Below, one piece after another: positions 8,340-18,258 of a DNA stretch of 56,961 nucleotides. Each line of letters opens with the position of its first letter. Position 1 is the stretch's first letter. This DNA is from Jaenimonas drosophilae (lineage: Eukaryota > Euglenozoa > Kinetoplastea > Trypanosomatida > Trypanosomatidae). A program made the translations under genes and the position numbers. The stretch lies in contig JASAON010001562.1 in assembly GCA_030849065.1 (NCBI GenBank), positions 1 through 56,961 of the forward strand. The letters run 5' to 3'. The notes under the pieces were generated by a model that made no database searches, was not told the DNA's origin, and saw only the letters and a program-made list of their open reading frames with translations.

Positions 8340-11048
8340 ATGCGCTCCAACGGTGCCGCTCATCTCGGCAACGATACCTTCATCATCTCCGCACGCAACA
8401 GCCCTGAATGTTGCCACATTTATACCAGCCACTTCGCAGAAGCTCGACGTACAGCGGAGCTCCCATTGGCTCGTCAGGCACGCGTACATCCATGCTCATC
8501 CCTGTTGTACGATGAAGAAGATGTGAAGCGTTTTGTGGCGGATCATGTACAGCAGCACCGCACCTCCGAAACACCAACCTGGAAAGAAGATTGGCCGCGC
8601 TTCTTCTGCCGCCACACCATGCATGCATCGCCGAGCGGGCGTCTTGTTGCCGTCATGAGCAACACCACCAAGCTGCACTATCTCGTGAATCTCCGCACAT
8701 GTGCGGATGGTCGTGGTGCGCAGGTGATTGAGTTTGAGACGGAAAGTGTTGTGCGCGCCACAGCGTGGCAGCCACATGGCGGGACGAAGCTGTTGTTGCT
8801 GCTCGCAACTGGGATCATCAGTGTTGTCTCGACGGAGGAGCATGAGGCCGGTGTGGTGCTCGCCACACATTATCACGTGGATGTTCGCTCGGCCATGATG
8901 CGTACCTTTGAACGTGGAGGCAATCATCATCATCATCATTCTTCTTCACGCGACAAGAATGATGATGAAATGAAGATGATGAAACGTGGTGCCGCTGACG
9001 GATTTGATGAAGAAGAGCCACCTGCGGCTGGGGTGGCAGATGCTGGGCCTACGACGAGCACCGCAGCATCCAAACAACAACAACAACAACAAGCACAACA
9101 ACACCATCACAAGGGTGAGCGGTCAGGCATGATCAGTGATCTTGTGGCACATCATCGCAGTGGTGCAGCGAGTAAAACCAATTCCGTGAAGCTCGATGCG
9201 TTTGGTCTTCCTGTGGGGCACTCCAACAACAACAACAACAACAACAACACCTCTTCTCTCACAGAAGGTGCCGCAACAACAACATTGAACGCGCAAACAC
9301 GCAACACCGCCATTCTTCCACGGGCCAAGGTGCCTGCACAGATCGCAGCTCCTCATCATCCAACCAAGACCGAAGCAGTAGTGATAATGCCACGGAGCAA
9401 CTCAGCCGCAGCAACAACGCAACAACATCATCATCATCATTCACGTGGTGGTGATGTGGTGGTTGGCTCATCCTCCTCCGTCGTGGAGCAACAGTGGTCG
9501 GAACACTGCCGCCAGTTGCACCTCGCCGGTGCGAGCCCTTCCGTCTTCAGCCCACTACCGATGCTTGGAGCTGGTTATGATCATCATCACGATCAGCATT
9601 CATGCGCAACAACATCTGCAGCAACAAGTTGTGTAGCTCCCGCGGATTGTGCGAGGTTGCGGCAGGAACGTGAGCATCCCTCCTCTGGAGTTGATGTGGT
9701 TGGCATGACGATTGTGCCAAGCACACGAAGCATGCCGAACATGCTCCTCCTCCTGAGTAGCAGCGGCGATGTGTGGGCCACGCACCTCGAAGAAACCTGC
9801 CTCCCCTGTGGTGAAGGCGTTGATGATGGCCGAATGCATCATGAGCAACCAACAACAACAACAACATCATCATCGTCGTCGCGCCGAAAGATGTTCCGCC
9901 CCGCTGCGGTGGTGCGGCATCTTCTGCATCTCGGCAGCCCCGCCTACGATGAAGAGGCGCTCGCCATCTCTGCCACCCTCGTGGATGAAGATACGGGCCT
10001 CCACGCCATCACCACCATCTTCAGCAGCGGTGTTGTGCGTGGCTCGTGGGTGGATGAGCCCGACCTCCTCGCGCATGATGATGATCATGTTGGCACCACA
10101 CGCACACCTCCACGCACTTCTTTTGAGATTGCGTTGGGCAACGCGATGCACGCACGTTCGGCCTTGAGCCCAGCGGTGCCTACAACGTCGCACGTCGTTC
10201 AAGTGAATGTACGCCACAATGTGTTGTTGGTGCGTTGGTTGGATGCAGCCTATGTGGTGGCACTGCCACGATGGAGTCTTGTACGTGGTGGCTGGACCTA
10301 CTACGAGCCAACAACATCATCATCCAAATCATCATCATCCACGACAGATATGCGTGAGGTGTTGCGTCTGCCGCTTGTTGGATCGCAAGCCGCTGTGCCG
10401 GAGCCACTCGCCTTTCGTCTGCCTTTTGCCGTGGAGGAGGCGAGCATCGCACTTGGTGAAACAACCATTCTCATTGTGCCAGAAGAGCTACGAACATCAT
10501 CATCATCTTCAGCATCATCATCAGCAACACGTGCGCATGTAGTTGGGCTGCACATCTCCAGCCTTCTTCAGTCTGCCATGCTCGCACGCAGCGGAGATCT
10601 TCACGTGGATGTTGGCGGCCACGATGCCGCCATCGCGCCAATCATGGATAAGCTCCTAAACCACTGCGCAGATGTGCATCGGAGCATCTTCGCCAACAAG
10701 ACGGATGAAGAGATTGATGCTGCCACGGCAGATGTGGCTCAGGAGTTGGAGATGGCGCTGAAGCATGTGCAGGGCCGTGAGCGCGATGTTGCGGCGCGGG
10801 AGGCACGTTTGCATCAGCGTGTGGCGCATCTTCTTCGCACCTCCACGGCCATGTCTGACAAGACGGAGGAGCAGCGTACGGTTGTGCTCGACGCGTTGGT
10901 GCATCGTCGTGGTGCAGATGCCATCATCACCGCCAACGAACGTCTCGGCGATGTGCATCGCATGCTGAATGAGATGGAGCAGCAACACGAGCAACAAGGC
11001 ACAACACGTGAAGAAGCCAAGACGAAGTTAAAGACGGAGAGAGCCTAA
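8340..11048 (+). CDS. Probable beta-propeller/coiled-coil nucleoporin, Nup82/Nup88-like
   Basis: 902 aa from the first ATG (MRSNGAAHLGND); the open frame starts 10 codons earlier without an ATG. The N-terminal two thirds look like an irregular beta-propeller: SPSGRLVAVMSN, ATAWQPHGGTKLLLLLATGIISVVS (the pattern of a Nup88 blade, WHPxxxxxxLLVLTSDN) and MTIVPSTRSMPNMLLLLSSSGDVW (like the Nup88 ...LLxTSxG segment). The last roughly 140 residues form a coiled coil (from MDKLLNHCADVHRS to the end). This propeller plus C-terminal coiled coil is the Nup82/88 plan, expected on the mRNA-export face of the pore. Long Gln, Asn, His and Ser insertions separate blades. Another propeller-coiled-coil protein cannot be excluded. 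Confidence 0.5.
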   Translation: MRSNGAAHLGNDTFIISARNSPECCHIYTSHFAEARRTAELPLARQARVHPCSSLLYDEEDVKRFVADHVQQHRTSETPTWKEDWPRFFCRHTMHASPSGRLVAVMSNTTKLHYLVNLRTCADGRGAQVIEFETESVVRATAWQPHGGTKLLLLLATGIISVVSTEEHEAGVVLATHYHVDVRSAMMRTFERGGNHHHHHSSSRDKNDDEMKMMKRGAADGFDEEEPPAAGVADAGPTTSTAASKQQQQQQAQQHHHKGERSGMISDLVAHHRSGAASKTNSVKLDAFGLPVGHSNNNNNNNNTSSLTEGAATTTLNAQTRNTAILPRAKVPAQIAAPHHPTKTEAVVIMPRSNSAAATTQQHHHHHSRGGDVVVGSSSSVVEQQWSEHCRQLHLAGASPSVFSPLPMLGAGYDHHHDQHSCATTSAATSCVAPADCARLRQEREHPSSGVDVVGMTIVPSTRSMPNMLLLLSSSGDVWATHLEETCLPCGEGVDDGRMHHEQPTTTTTSSSSSRRKMFRPAAVVRHLLHLGSPAYDEEALAISATLVDEDTGLHAITTIFSSGVVRGSWVDEPDLLAHDDDHVGTTRTPPRTSFEIALGNAMHARSALSPAVPTTSHVVQVNVRHNVLLVRWLDAAYVVALPRWSLVRGGWTYYEPTTSSSKSSSSTTDMREVLRLPLVGSQAAVPEPLAFRLPFAVEEASIALGETTILIVPEELRTSSSSSASSSATRAHVVGLHISSLLQSAMLARSGDLHVDVGGHDAAIAPIMDKLLNHCADVHRSIFANKTDEEIDAATADVAQELEMALKHVQGRERDVAAREARLHQRVAHLLRTSTAMSDKTEEQRTVVLDALVHRRGADAIITANERLGDVHRMLNEMEQQHEQQGTTREEAKTKLKTERA

Positions 11049-11352
11049 TCTTCATCAACGCAGGCTCGCACACACACACATGCAACGTGCATCTCTAACA
11101 CAACACATCATCATTGACGCACACACACACACACGTACACGCAATGATAGAGGCAACGCTACACCAATGCGCGCATGCTTCTCTTCATGCATCAATATGA
11201 ATGATGCGCACCTCAACCTACATCATCATCATCATCATCATCATCATTTTTCATTTTGTGTTTCTACATCAAGAGATGGCTGCAGCATCATCATTAGCTC
11301 GCTCTAGTTCTCCAACGTGGACTGCATCGCACACACAACACCCCTCAACTTT
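11049..11352 (+). other. Intergenic spacer with CA and ATC repeats
   Basis: Contains CA runs (about 11071-11080, 11120-11132) and an ATC run (11220-11248) followed by TTTTTCATTTTGTGTTTC and AG dinucleotides. This is a plausible acceptor region for the downstream coiled-coil gene. Confidence 0.55.
11220..11248 (+). repeat. (ATC)n microsatellite
   Basis: About nine ATC/CAT triplets in a spacer upstream of the coiled-coil gene. Confidence 0.9.
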
Positions 11353-13992
11353 ATGCCATCACCATCATCATCATCATCCACGCCCATCAACGCACGCAGA
11401 AACATAGATGGAGATGATGATGTTGATGATGATGGGTTGATGATTGAACGTGTTGTCGGACTTCAGTCGCAGATTTGCCGCCTGAGTGGTGAGTTGGTGC
11501 GCAACCGCGCCAACAACGCCGAAACCCGTGATGCCGTGGCGGCGTTGCAGGAACAAATCTCTGCCAGCGAGAGCGTCGCGCGCACCAACGCCACCATCTT
11601 GGCTGAGACGAACGCACGCCTACACGCATCGCAGGCGGAGGTGTTGTTGCTGCGTCAGGCCATGATGGATTCCGAGATGCAGAGATGTGCGTTGATGGCC
11701 GAGCGCGATGCGATGGAGGTGCATGTGAAGGAGGCGTGGCACAAGATTGCGGCCTTGACGGAGGAGCTCAACGCTGCGCGCGCCGCACTCTCTCGTCAGA
11801 CGACGGAGATGCACGCACAACGCCGGTTGTTGGATGAATCCGCGGAGTTTCAATACACGCTGGATGAGGAACGTGCGATGTTGGCGGAGCAGCAGGCGAT
11901 GAGCTCCGCCGCCACACAAGATGCGATGCATCAACGGCAACGTCGTTGGCAGATGAGCATATCTGCCGCGGTGCAGCACATGGCGAGTGAGGTGGACCTC
12001 ATTTGTGCTGACTACAGACGTGCGTTGCGCTGTGGCACCACATCCATAGAGGAAAAGCGTTTGAATGCTGATCATGATCATGATGATGATGATGGTGTTG
12101 TTGGTGGTGGTGAGATGGAGGAAGAGCTGCAGAAGCTGGAGCTACGTCTGGGGCGCGTCGTGGCGGCATCCTCGTACACACCAACGGTGGCCATGATACG
12201 CAACAACAACAACAACAACGTCAGCAACAACTCATCAGCATCATCTACTCCCGTGGCGAACCGGCGAGGTGTTGCTGATGATGATCATCATGATGATGTG
12301 CAGCACAACACGGCGCTCCTCCTCAGTCCTCTGACCCCACTCTTCGCACAACTTCAGAACCTGCTCGAGCAACTTCGTGAAGCACGTCGCCATGCACGTA
12401 CAGGCTGGATGAACGCACAATCTGAGCTCCACGAACAGATGCATGAGATGGAGCGTATGCGCGCAGACTTGTTGCGCGCACGTGTGGCACATGAAGAGGC
12501 GGAAGGACGTCAACGCCAGCACCTCCGGCAGCTCAACGGCACCAACGCCGAGGCACGTGAAGAGGCCAACGAAGCACGCACGAAGCTGGCGGAGCTGCTC
12601 AATTGCGTGGATGAGTGGGCCATCATTCATCATCATGTGGCACGTGCTCGTCTTCGTGCGGATCAAGTACATCTGGAGAAGATGCAGGAGGCTCAGGCAC
12701 ACGCAGCCTATCGCGTGGAGATGGAGGCAGCGCTTGCACAGGCCAAGGAGATCATCCACGTGAAGAAAACACAACAACAACAACAGCAACGTGATGATGA
12801 TGATGATGTTGTTGTTGGTGGCTGCACTCGTTGTGCCAAGATGGCTGCACAACTGAGTCAGATGGATGAGCGTCTGAGCACCCTGACGGAAGAAAATAGG
12901 CACATGAATGTGGTCTATGAAGTGGGGCAACGAGAACAAGGAGCACGTGATGATGCAGCACTGTTGGAGCAGCAGTTGGTGCTTCTTCGTGTCTTTTCAG
13001 GACTTGGGAAAGATTTTGGTGAAGTGGTGCAACAGCGACGTGCGTTGTGGCGCCTTCTTCGTTCCTCATCCACCACCACCAACAACAACAACAACCATCA
13101 TCATCATCATCATCATTCTCCACTGCTTCGTTGGCGTGCAGCGGTCGTTGCCGTCTTGGCGGTGCATCGTCTTCGGCGTGCGTCTCAGCCAGAATCTCGT
13201 GAGGTGGTGGAGCTCCACGCATATCTGCCCATTGTCGGCTGCCCACGTGTACGGCATCGTGTGCGTCTGCCCGCAGAAACGTGCGTGTATCTTCGTGACG
13301 GTGTTGTGGCACCACCACAAATGGAGCAACACATGTCCGTGCGTTGGATCAACGCGATGGATTTACAGGATCGCTGGCGGAGTTGTTCTGTTGCGCGCTT
13401 CACGATGAAGAATAAGGGCGTTGCTATAACGGCCATGGTGGGATTGATGGAGGAGGCGTTGTTGTGCTCCAGAGATGTGGCACAAACATCATTCTCATCA
13501 TCATCATCACCCTACACACGTGAGAACAACAACAACAACAACAACAACAGCTCCACGGAGGTCCATCGTGGCAACGGTGCGGAGCTCCTTGCTCGACGTC
13601 TTCAGGATGGCCTACACGCACAACTGCGTCAAGCTCATCATCCACGCGTGGAGCTGCTGCGCACACCTCCACGTGTTGGTGTTTTGTTGGCATCATCTCC
13701 CACGGCGACGCCACCTCGCCCGCCGAGCTCCATTTCTCCGGCGAGTTTGCGCTCGGAGGTTGCCGACTCACCGCGGAGCGGTGTTGCGCCACCACCACCA
13801 CCACCACATTTTCATCATCATCCTTCACAACAACATTCATCATCGCAACAAGAACAAGAACAACCGCCACTGTACTCTCACGCCTTTGCCGCAGAGCTGC
13901 TCGGTGCCATTGATAACCTCGATCAACGTGTTTCATCGGCACTGCGATGCCGACGTACACCTGTGCGCGTGGCGCAACAACACACACGCTGA
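11353..13992 (+). CDS. Large coiled-coil protein, unknown function
   Basis: 879 aa from ATG 11353; a later in-frame ATG at 11440 (MIERVVGLQSQ) is an alternative start that removes a low-complexity leader. Residues about 40-560 are almost continuous heptad-like coiled coil (LQSQICRLSGELVRNRANNA, LLLRQAMMDSEMQRCALMAE) broken by Asp/His/Asn tracts. After a poly-Asn/His insert comes a compact segment (from LLRWRAAVVAVLAVHRLRRA to about residue 740) with mixed hydrophobic spacing that may be a small globular domain. The C-terminus is Pro/Ser/Gln-rich and disordered, with a final short helix (FAAELLGAIDNLDQRVSSAL). No family recognised; a structural or flagellar role is only a guess. Confidence 0.8.
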   Translation: MPSPSSSSSTPINARRNIDGDDDVDDDGLMIERVVGLQSQICRLSGELVRNRANNAETRDAVAALQEQISASESVARTNATILAETNARLHASQAEVLLLRQAMMDSEMQRCALMAERDAMEVHVKEAWHKIAALTEELNAARAALSRQTTEMHAQRRLLDESAEFQYTLDEERAMLAEQQAMSSAATQDAMHQRQRRWQMSISAAVQHMASEVDLICADYRRALRCGTTSIEEKRLNADHDHDDDDGVVGGGEMEEELQKLELRLGRVVAASSYTPTVAMIRNNNNNNVSNNSSASSTPVANRRGVADDDHHDDVQHNTALLLSPLTPLFAQLQNLLEQLREARRHARTGWMNAQSELHEQMHEMERMRADLLRARVAHEEAEGRQRQHLRQLNGTNAEAREEANEARTKLAELLNCVDEWAIIHHHVARARLRADQVHLEKMQEAQAHAAYRVEMEAALAQAKEIIHVKKTQQQQQQRDDDDDVVVGGCTRCAKMAAQLSQMDERLSTLTEENRHMNVVYEVGQREQGARDDAALLEQQLVLLRVFSGLGKDFGEVVQQRRALWRLLRSSSTTTNNNNNHHHHHHHSPLLRWRAAVVAVLAVHRLRRASQPESREVVELHAYLPIVGCPRVRHRVRLPAETCVYLRDGVVAPPQMEQHMSVRWINAMDLQDRWRSCSVARFTMKNKGVAITAMVGLMEEALLCSRDVAQTSFSSSSSPYTRENNNNNNNNSSTEVHRGNGAELLARRLQDGLHAQLRQAHHPRVELLRTPPRVGVLLASSPTATPPRPPSSISPASLRSEVADSPRSGVAPPPPPPHFHHHPSQQHSSSQQEQEQPPLYSHAFAAELLGAIDNLDQRVSSALRCRRTPVRVAQQHTR

Positions 13993-14388
13993 TGCACGTG
14001 GAGGGTGGAAGGTGTTATTGTTGTTGTTGTTGTGATGATGATGTTACGTCATCATCTGTACTACTATACCAACCAATATATACATGAGCTACACTTTTGT
14101 TGTGCGTGTCTTGTTGGTCGTTGATGTGTATTCGTGTGTGTGTGTGTGTTCTCGGACTTCCTTCTTTCTCCTCCTTTTGCTGTTGTTGTTGTTGTTGGTG
14201 CAGCCTTCGTGCACGTGTTGCTGCACATACGTGAAGATAGAAACACACACACACACAATCATTTAGAAGAAGCTGTTGCTGTTGTTGTTGTTGTTTTCAC
14301 GATGCGTGGCATCTCATCCTTGTACCTCTTCAGCTGTGAAGAATAGGGCTGCGAGACGAACAGCCGCCTTGTGGAGTTCTTCTGCCGC
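13993..14388 (+). other. Spacer with probable N-terminal exon-like extension of the LRR gene
   Basis: Contains TTG/GTT repeats (14016-14032, 14184-14198, 14277-14296) and GT repeats (14134-14150). From ATG 14302 a frame continuous with the downstream LRR gene reads MRGISSLYLFSCEE, then TAG at 14344, then GCETNSRLVEFFCRMD. The part after the stop and before ATG 14389 looks coding; see findings. Confidence 0.5.
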
Positions 14389-17103
14389 ATGGATACCCTT
14401 GACCTCAGCGATATGCTGCGTGCATGCCCAGCACACCTCGATCTCTCCAACAACTATCTCGGTGATGGAGGTGCCGCCGCCTTTGTGCGTGTTCTCACCA
14501 TGTTGCGTTGGGTGAAGAGCGTTGATCTGCGCGGGGTTGGGGCTGGCGCACGCACCATCCGCGCACTCTGCGACCTCCTCGCCGTTGAGACGCCCGTTGC
14601 CGCGGGAAAGGCCTACACCACCACACATGACGTAGATGGCTCCTCCACCGTCGTACTTCCATGTGTGGGGCTCACGCACGTTGACCTACGTCAGAATGAT
14701 GTCTTCGCCATGTCTGCGCGCAAGCTGCTCACCGCGTTGCGCCATCGCCGCCATCGTCTCGCCATCTTCCTGGCCGCCACACCGCATGTTGCCGTGCCAA
14801 CCATGGAGGTTGAGCTGGACTGGGATGAGCTGCCGCCAACAACGGCCGATGCGCTGCGCGAGCTCAACGCACAGGGAGCCGATCAGCACGAACGTGTGGC
14901 GGCGGCAACGGAGCGCGAGAAGGCGGAGGAGCGTCTGCGCATCTTTTGCAGCACGGATGATGCGCAACAGCCGCTCGGCCAACACGTTATGTACCGCATT
15001 CCAGAACGTTTGCCCACAACGGCTCAAGATGATGGCGGTGATGGCGCAACAACCACAACAACAACATCATCATCACCATCAGCACCATCGTACTTTTACG
15101 ACGTTGACGATCCATCGATGGTGCGTTTGGTGCGAGACATGAATAACCACATGGAGAGCTATCTTGCCGCCTACCGCTGCTTCACCGCCATGGACGAAGA
15201 TGATGAAAATGATGCACCACGTACATCATCATCATCATCACGAACCTTTGGCAATCGTGCAGCTGCACAAGTGTGCGTGGAGCTCGGCGCCGATACCCTC
15301 AACTTCCTCGGCCACACCAACGCCGCGGTGTGGTACGCCTGTGCTGACCGCACCTCTGTCCTTGACGATGCGCGTTTTGGCCCGTTGATGTTGCGCGAGC
15401 ATCCATCCATCACACGTACACGCTACCGTCGCAAGATGGAGGTGTTGGCCAACATCCACGCACTCCTCCGTGGCTTCTACGCCAATCCTTTTTTGGAAGA
15501 AGAGGTCATGGCGCAGCGTGGCGCCATTCTCGGCGGGTATCTCCGCACGCTGAAGGAAAAATACTACGAGAGCTCCGCGCGTGAGAAGATGATGCGCGAG
15601 GAAGTGTGCTCGCGCTTGCGTGAGTTGGATGCAGAGCTGGCAGAGATGGATGCCGAGACGGCTGAGGTGGAAGTGGGCTACGATGGCTCCCGGGCGATGC
15701 GCGAGCGACGAGCAACGCTCATGAGCACCGCCACGGACCTTCGCCGACGCATGAAGGAGGTCTCTGCGGGAGCTCTCGTAGTGGATGAGGAGGAGGAACA
15801 ACGTCTGGAGGTGATGGCCTCGCTCTATCACCGCATCGTGAGTGCGTTGGTCTCGCGTCGCATGGATGATTTGCCATCCATGAAGCATTTTGAGCATCGC
15901 TTGCGTGTGTTGCGGACATGGATGATTGCGGAACTCTTTGATGGCACGAGCGTGGAGGATCTCGAGGCACGTCAACGGCGGTTGCGGGCGGAGGCGATGT
16001 ATCTGGTGCTTCCCTCGCAGCGCTACGCCGCACCACTGGGACGTGGTGAGTTCAGAACCAACAACAACAACAACAACAACACGTCATCATCTGTAGCTGG
16101 TGAAGCCATCTCATCTCCATGTACGGCATCTACCTCACCCTATCGGCGTGTTCTCCCGCTGTGGTGCGCCAAGATGAAGTACGTCCTCCTCAACGCACCT
16201 GAAGAGGTGAGCACGTGGAACAGCCACTACGCTGGCAAGGCCACGCCATCACCCTTCCGCATCGATTCGCACGAACCGCTCAAGAGCAACAACACCAACA
16301 ACAACACGAAGATGATGGTGGATGAACCTCATGAAGCTGCAACAACAACAACAACACCTGGTGCGGCATGTACGTGCCAGCACCAACATGATGTGCGGCC
16401 ACACGCACATCCACGGCCAAATGGTGAGCCACCTTTTCTCTACCACCCGCTGCCACGTCCGTGTGCGTCGTGTTGTCATGCCGCCATCGCCAACTTGCCG
16501 GAGATGTTGCGTGATGTGCATCTCCACGCACGTCTCGACGCCACCTCGCAGATGCGTGAGGCACTTCCGATGGAGGTGAAGCTGTTCTTGTTGGATATGA
16601 TGGTACGTCGCCGAAGCTCCAGCAGCTACATCCCGTGCATGTTTAGCTCCGTGGATGGCACACAGCTGGAGGTGGTGCAAACCTGTGAGGCCAACACGTA
16701 CAAGAAAACAACAGCAACAACGCAAGAAGGTGCAAATGATGATGATAATGATGAGGATGAGGATGCATCATCATCATCATCCTGCATCAGTGCCACGGGA
16801 GGCCATGCCTACCCGCACACATCTCTTCATCCCACATCACCTCTCCTGAGTGTGTTGGATGTGTTGGCCTGCGTGGATGGACGACGCAAACAACTTGTGC
16901 GTGTTGTATCAGCCTTTGAGGAGTGGTACCGCTTGCGCATGGTTGAATCCTTTGATGTCTCGGACCCGCACTTTGTGCCACGCCCAAGTGCGTTCATGTG
17001 TGGCGGTGCGGAAGATGATGATGCTGATGAAGATGGTGTGGGCGGCACACATGACGTGGATGCACATCGCAACGAGGAAGAGGTGGTGGCAGTACAGTCA
17101 TGA
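14389..17103 (+). CDS. Leucine-rich-repeat / coiled-coil protein
   Basis: 904 aa from ATG 14389, but the true start may be 14302 with an in-frame TAG at 14344. Residues 1-130 hold ribonuclease-inhibitor-type LRRs: LDLSDML, LDLSNNYLGDGGAAAFVRVL, VKSVDLRGVGAGARTIRAL, LTHVDLRQNDVFAMSARKLL. About residues 160-190 and 365-480 are predicted coiled coil (SAREKMMREEVCSRLRELDA). The C-terminal third has a Cys/His-rich patch (CTCQHQHDVRPHAHPRP, then CASCCHAAI) that could bind metal, but its spacing matches no zinc finger I know. Acidic and Ser tracts are inserted. Many kinetoplastid LRR proteins are cytoskeletal or flagellar; the function of this one is unknown. Confidence 0.8.
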   Translation: MDTLDLSDMLRACPAHLDLSNNYLGDGGAAAFVRVLTMLRWVKSVDLRGVGAGARTIRALCDLLAVETPVAAGKAYTTTHDVDGSSTVVLPCVGLTHVDLRQNDVFAMSARKLLTALRHRRHRLAIFLAATPHVAVPTMEVELDWDELPPTTADALRELNAQGADQHERVAAATEREKAEERLRIFCSTDDAQQPLGQHVMYRIPERLPTTAQDDGGDGATTTTTTSSSPSAPSYFYDVDDPSMVRLVRDMNNHMESYLAAYRCFTAMDEDDENDAPRTSSSSSRTFGNRAAAQVCVELGADTLNFLGHTNAAVWYACADRTSVLDDARFGPLMLREHPSITRTRYRRKMEVLANIHALLRGFYANPFLEEEVMAQRGAILGGYLRTLKEKYYESSAREKMMREEVCSRLRELDAELAEMDAETAEVEVGYDGSRAMRERRATLMSTATDLRRRMKEVSAGALVVDEEEEQRLEVMASLYHRIVSALVSRRMDDLPSMKHFEHRLRVLRTWMIAELFDGTSVEDLEARQRRLRAEAMYLVLPSQRYAAPLGRGEFRTNNNNNNNTSSSVAGEAISSPCTASTSPYRRVLPLWCAKMKYVLLNAPEEVSTWNSHYAGKATPSPFRIDSHEPLKSNNTNNNTKMMVDEPHEAATTTTTPGAACTCQHQHDVRPHAHPRPNGEPPFLYHPLPRPCASCCHAAIANLPEMLRDVHLHARLDATSQMREALPMEVKLFLLDMMVRRRSSSSYIPCMFSSVDGTQLEVVQTCEANTYKKTTATTQEGANDDDNDEDEDASSSSSCISATGGHAYPHTSLHPTSPLLSVLDVLACVDGRRKQLVRVVSAFEEWYRLRMVESFDVSDPHFVPRPSAFMCGGAEDDDADEDGVGGTHDVDAHRNEEEVVAVQS

Positions 17104-17340
17104 TGATGATGATGATGATGATGTAGAGTAGAATTCCTCTTCAAGACGAAGATGGAAGTGTGTCGGGCACGATGATGTTGGTGATGCTGATCATCTCACC
17201 CAACATCATGTACCACAACAACAACAACAACTGAAGGCGTGGCTCTGATATTCTGTGTAGGATGATGATGATGATGATGATGGCTGACCTCATCTTCTTC
17301 TTCTTTTCGATGTAGCGCGTGCCACCTTCACATAGAGACG

Positions 17341-18258
17341 ATGCGTTGGTGGTGGAGGAACTCATCCACGTCAGCGGCACCCGCAGGCCACTCTCATGAA
17401 GATGAGCTCCACGAGGCCAACAACATCATCAACGCCCTCTTTTCGCCCGCGCACGCACCGCTGACATCATCAACGGCAGCACGCGATGAACCACCGCAGA
17501 AGCAGCAGATCAGCATACCTCATCCACCTACACCATCACCAACAACAACAACAAATACAACTGTAGTAGCAGCACCATCATCATCATCGTCACCCGCACT
17601 TCAACGTCTTCCGCCCTGCCCCATTCAGGGCTTCTCCGTTGATCCCAGCGCTGGCCTACGTGATGATGATGCTCAGCCCAGCCCACACGTGCTCACTGGC
17701 AAAGAGGTGCGGCAGCTCATCGCGCGTGTGTCCGTCGTGGAGCAAGAAACAGCGCGGGATCTGGATGCAGAGATTGATGGTGAGATGGGTGTACGTCAAC
17801 GCCATGGCCTCGAGCTCGCACTGAATCCATGTTTGTGGGCCGGTGGCATATACTGCGCCGTCGTAAAACCTCTGCGCCACTTTCACAACGCCACACCACG
17901 CGCCTCCATCATCTTCTCCTCGCGCATCTTGTCGCGCATGTGCCACACAGACGCCATGACAGCTCATCAACGTGAGGTCTTCGCACGCCGTCATCGTACG
18001 TGGCTCATGGCCACCAATCCGCGTGTGTGTGGCAACGCTGCCGCTGGTGCGTTGATGTTGTTGGTGGCGGCGGTATCTCGCCCAGATGGGCAGTCCATGA
18101 GCAACGCCCCCGACATTCGCCATGGGCATGAAGTGAAGGCGCTTCAACAGCACACGGAGCAGAGTCTGCGGTGGCTGTGGTACATTTATCATCATCATCC
18201 CGCCTACGCAGAGGACCGGGCGCGGCACGCATCATCGCTGCGTCCGGTGCAGATGTGA
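17341..18258 (+). CDS. Hypothetical protein with one hydrophobic segment
   Basis: 305 aa, ATG 12 codons ahead of the first non-repetitive stretch, following a TTC-rich pyrimidine tract and AG at about 17292-17333. The first 100 residues are Pro/Ser/Thr-rich and probably disordered. A globular part starts near HVLTGKEVRQLIARVSVVEQ. There is one moderately hydrophobic stretch, GNAAAGALMLLVAAVS, near residue 236, possibly a membrane helix or buried core helix. Conserved-looking features are NPCLWAGGIYCAVVKPLRHF and the C-terminal LRWLWYIYHHHPAYAED. I recognise no family. Coding status is supported by length, non-repetitive composition and position in the plus-strand array. Confidence 0.65.
   Translation: MRWWWRNSSTSAAPAGHSHEDELHEANNIINALFSPAHAPLTSSTAARDEPPQKQQISIPHPPTPSPTTTTNTTVVAAPSSSSSPALQRLPPCPIQGFSVDPSAGLRDDDAQPSPHVLTGKEVRQLIARVSVVEQETARDLDAEIDGEMGVRQRHGLELALNPCLWAGGIYCAVVKPLRHFHNATPRASIIFSSRILSRMCHTDAMTAHQREVFARRHRTWLMATNPRVCGNAAAGALMLLVAAVSRPDGQSMSNAPDIRHGHEVKALQQHTEQSLRWLWYIYHHHPAYAEDRARHASSLRPVQM

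Noticed and set aside
14302..14346. Nuclear stop-codon reassignment, suggested by the in-frame TAG in the LRR gene
   Set aside because: Other genes end normally with TAG, TGA or TAA at the expected places and contain no internal stops, so a genome-wide code change is unlikely.
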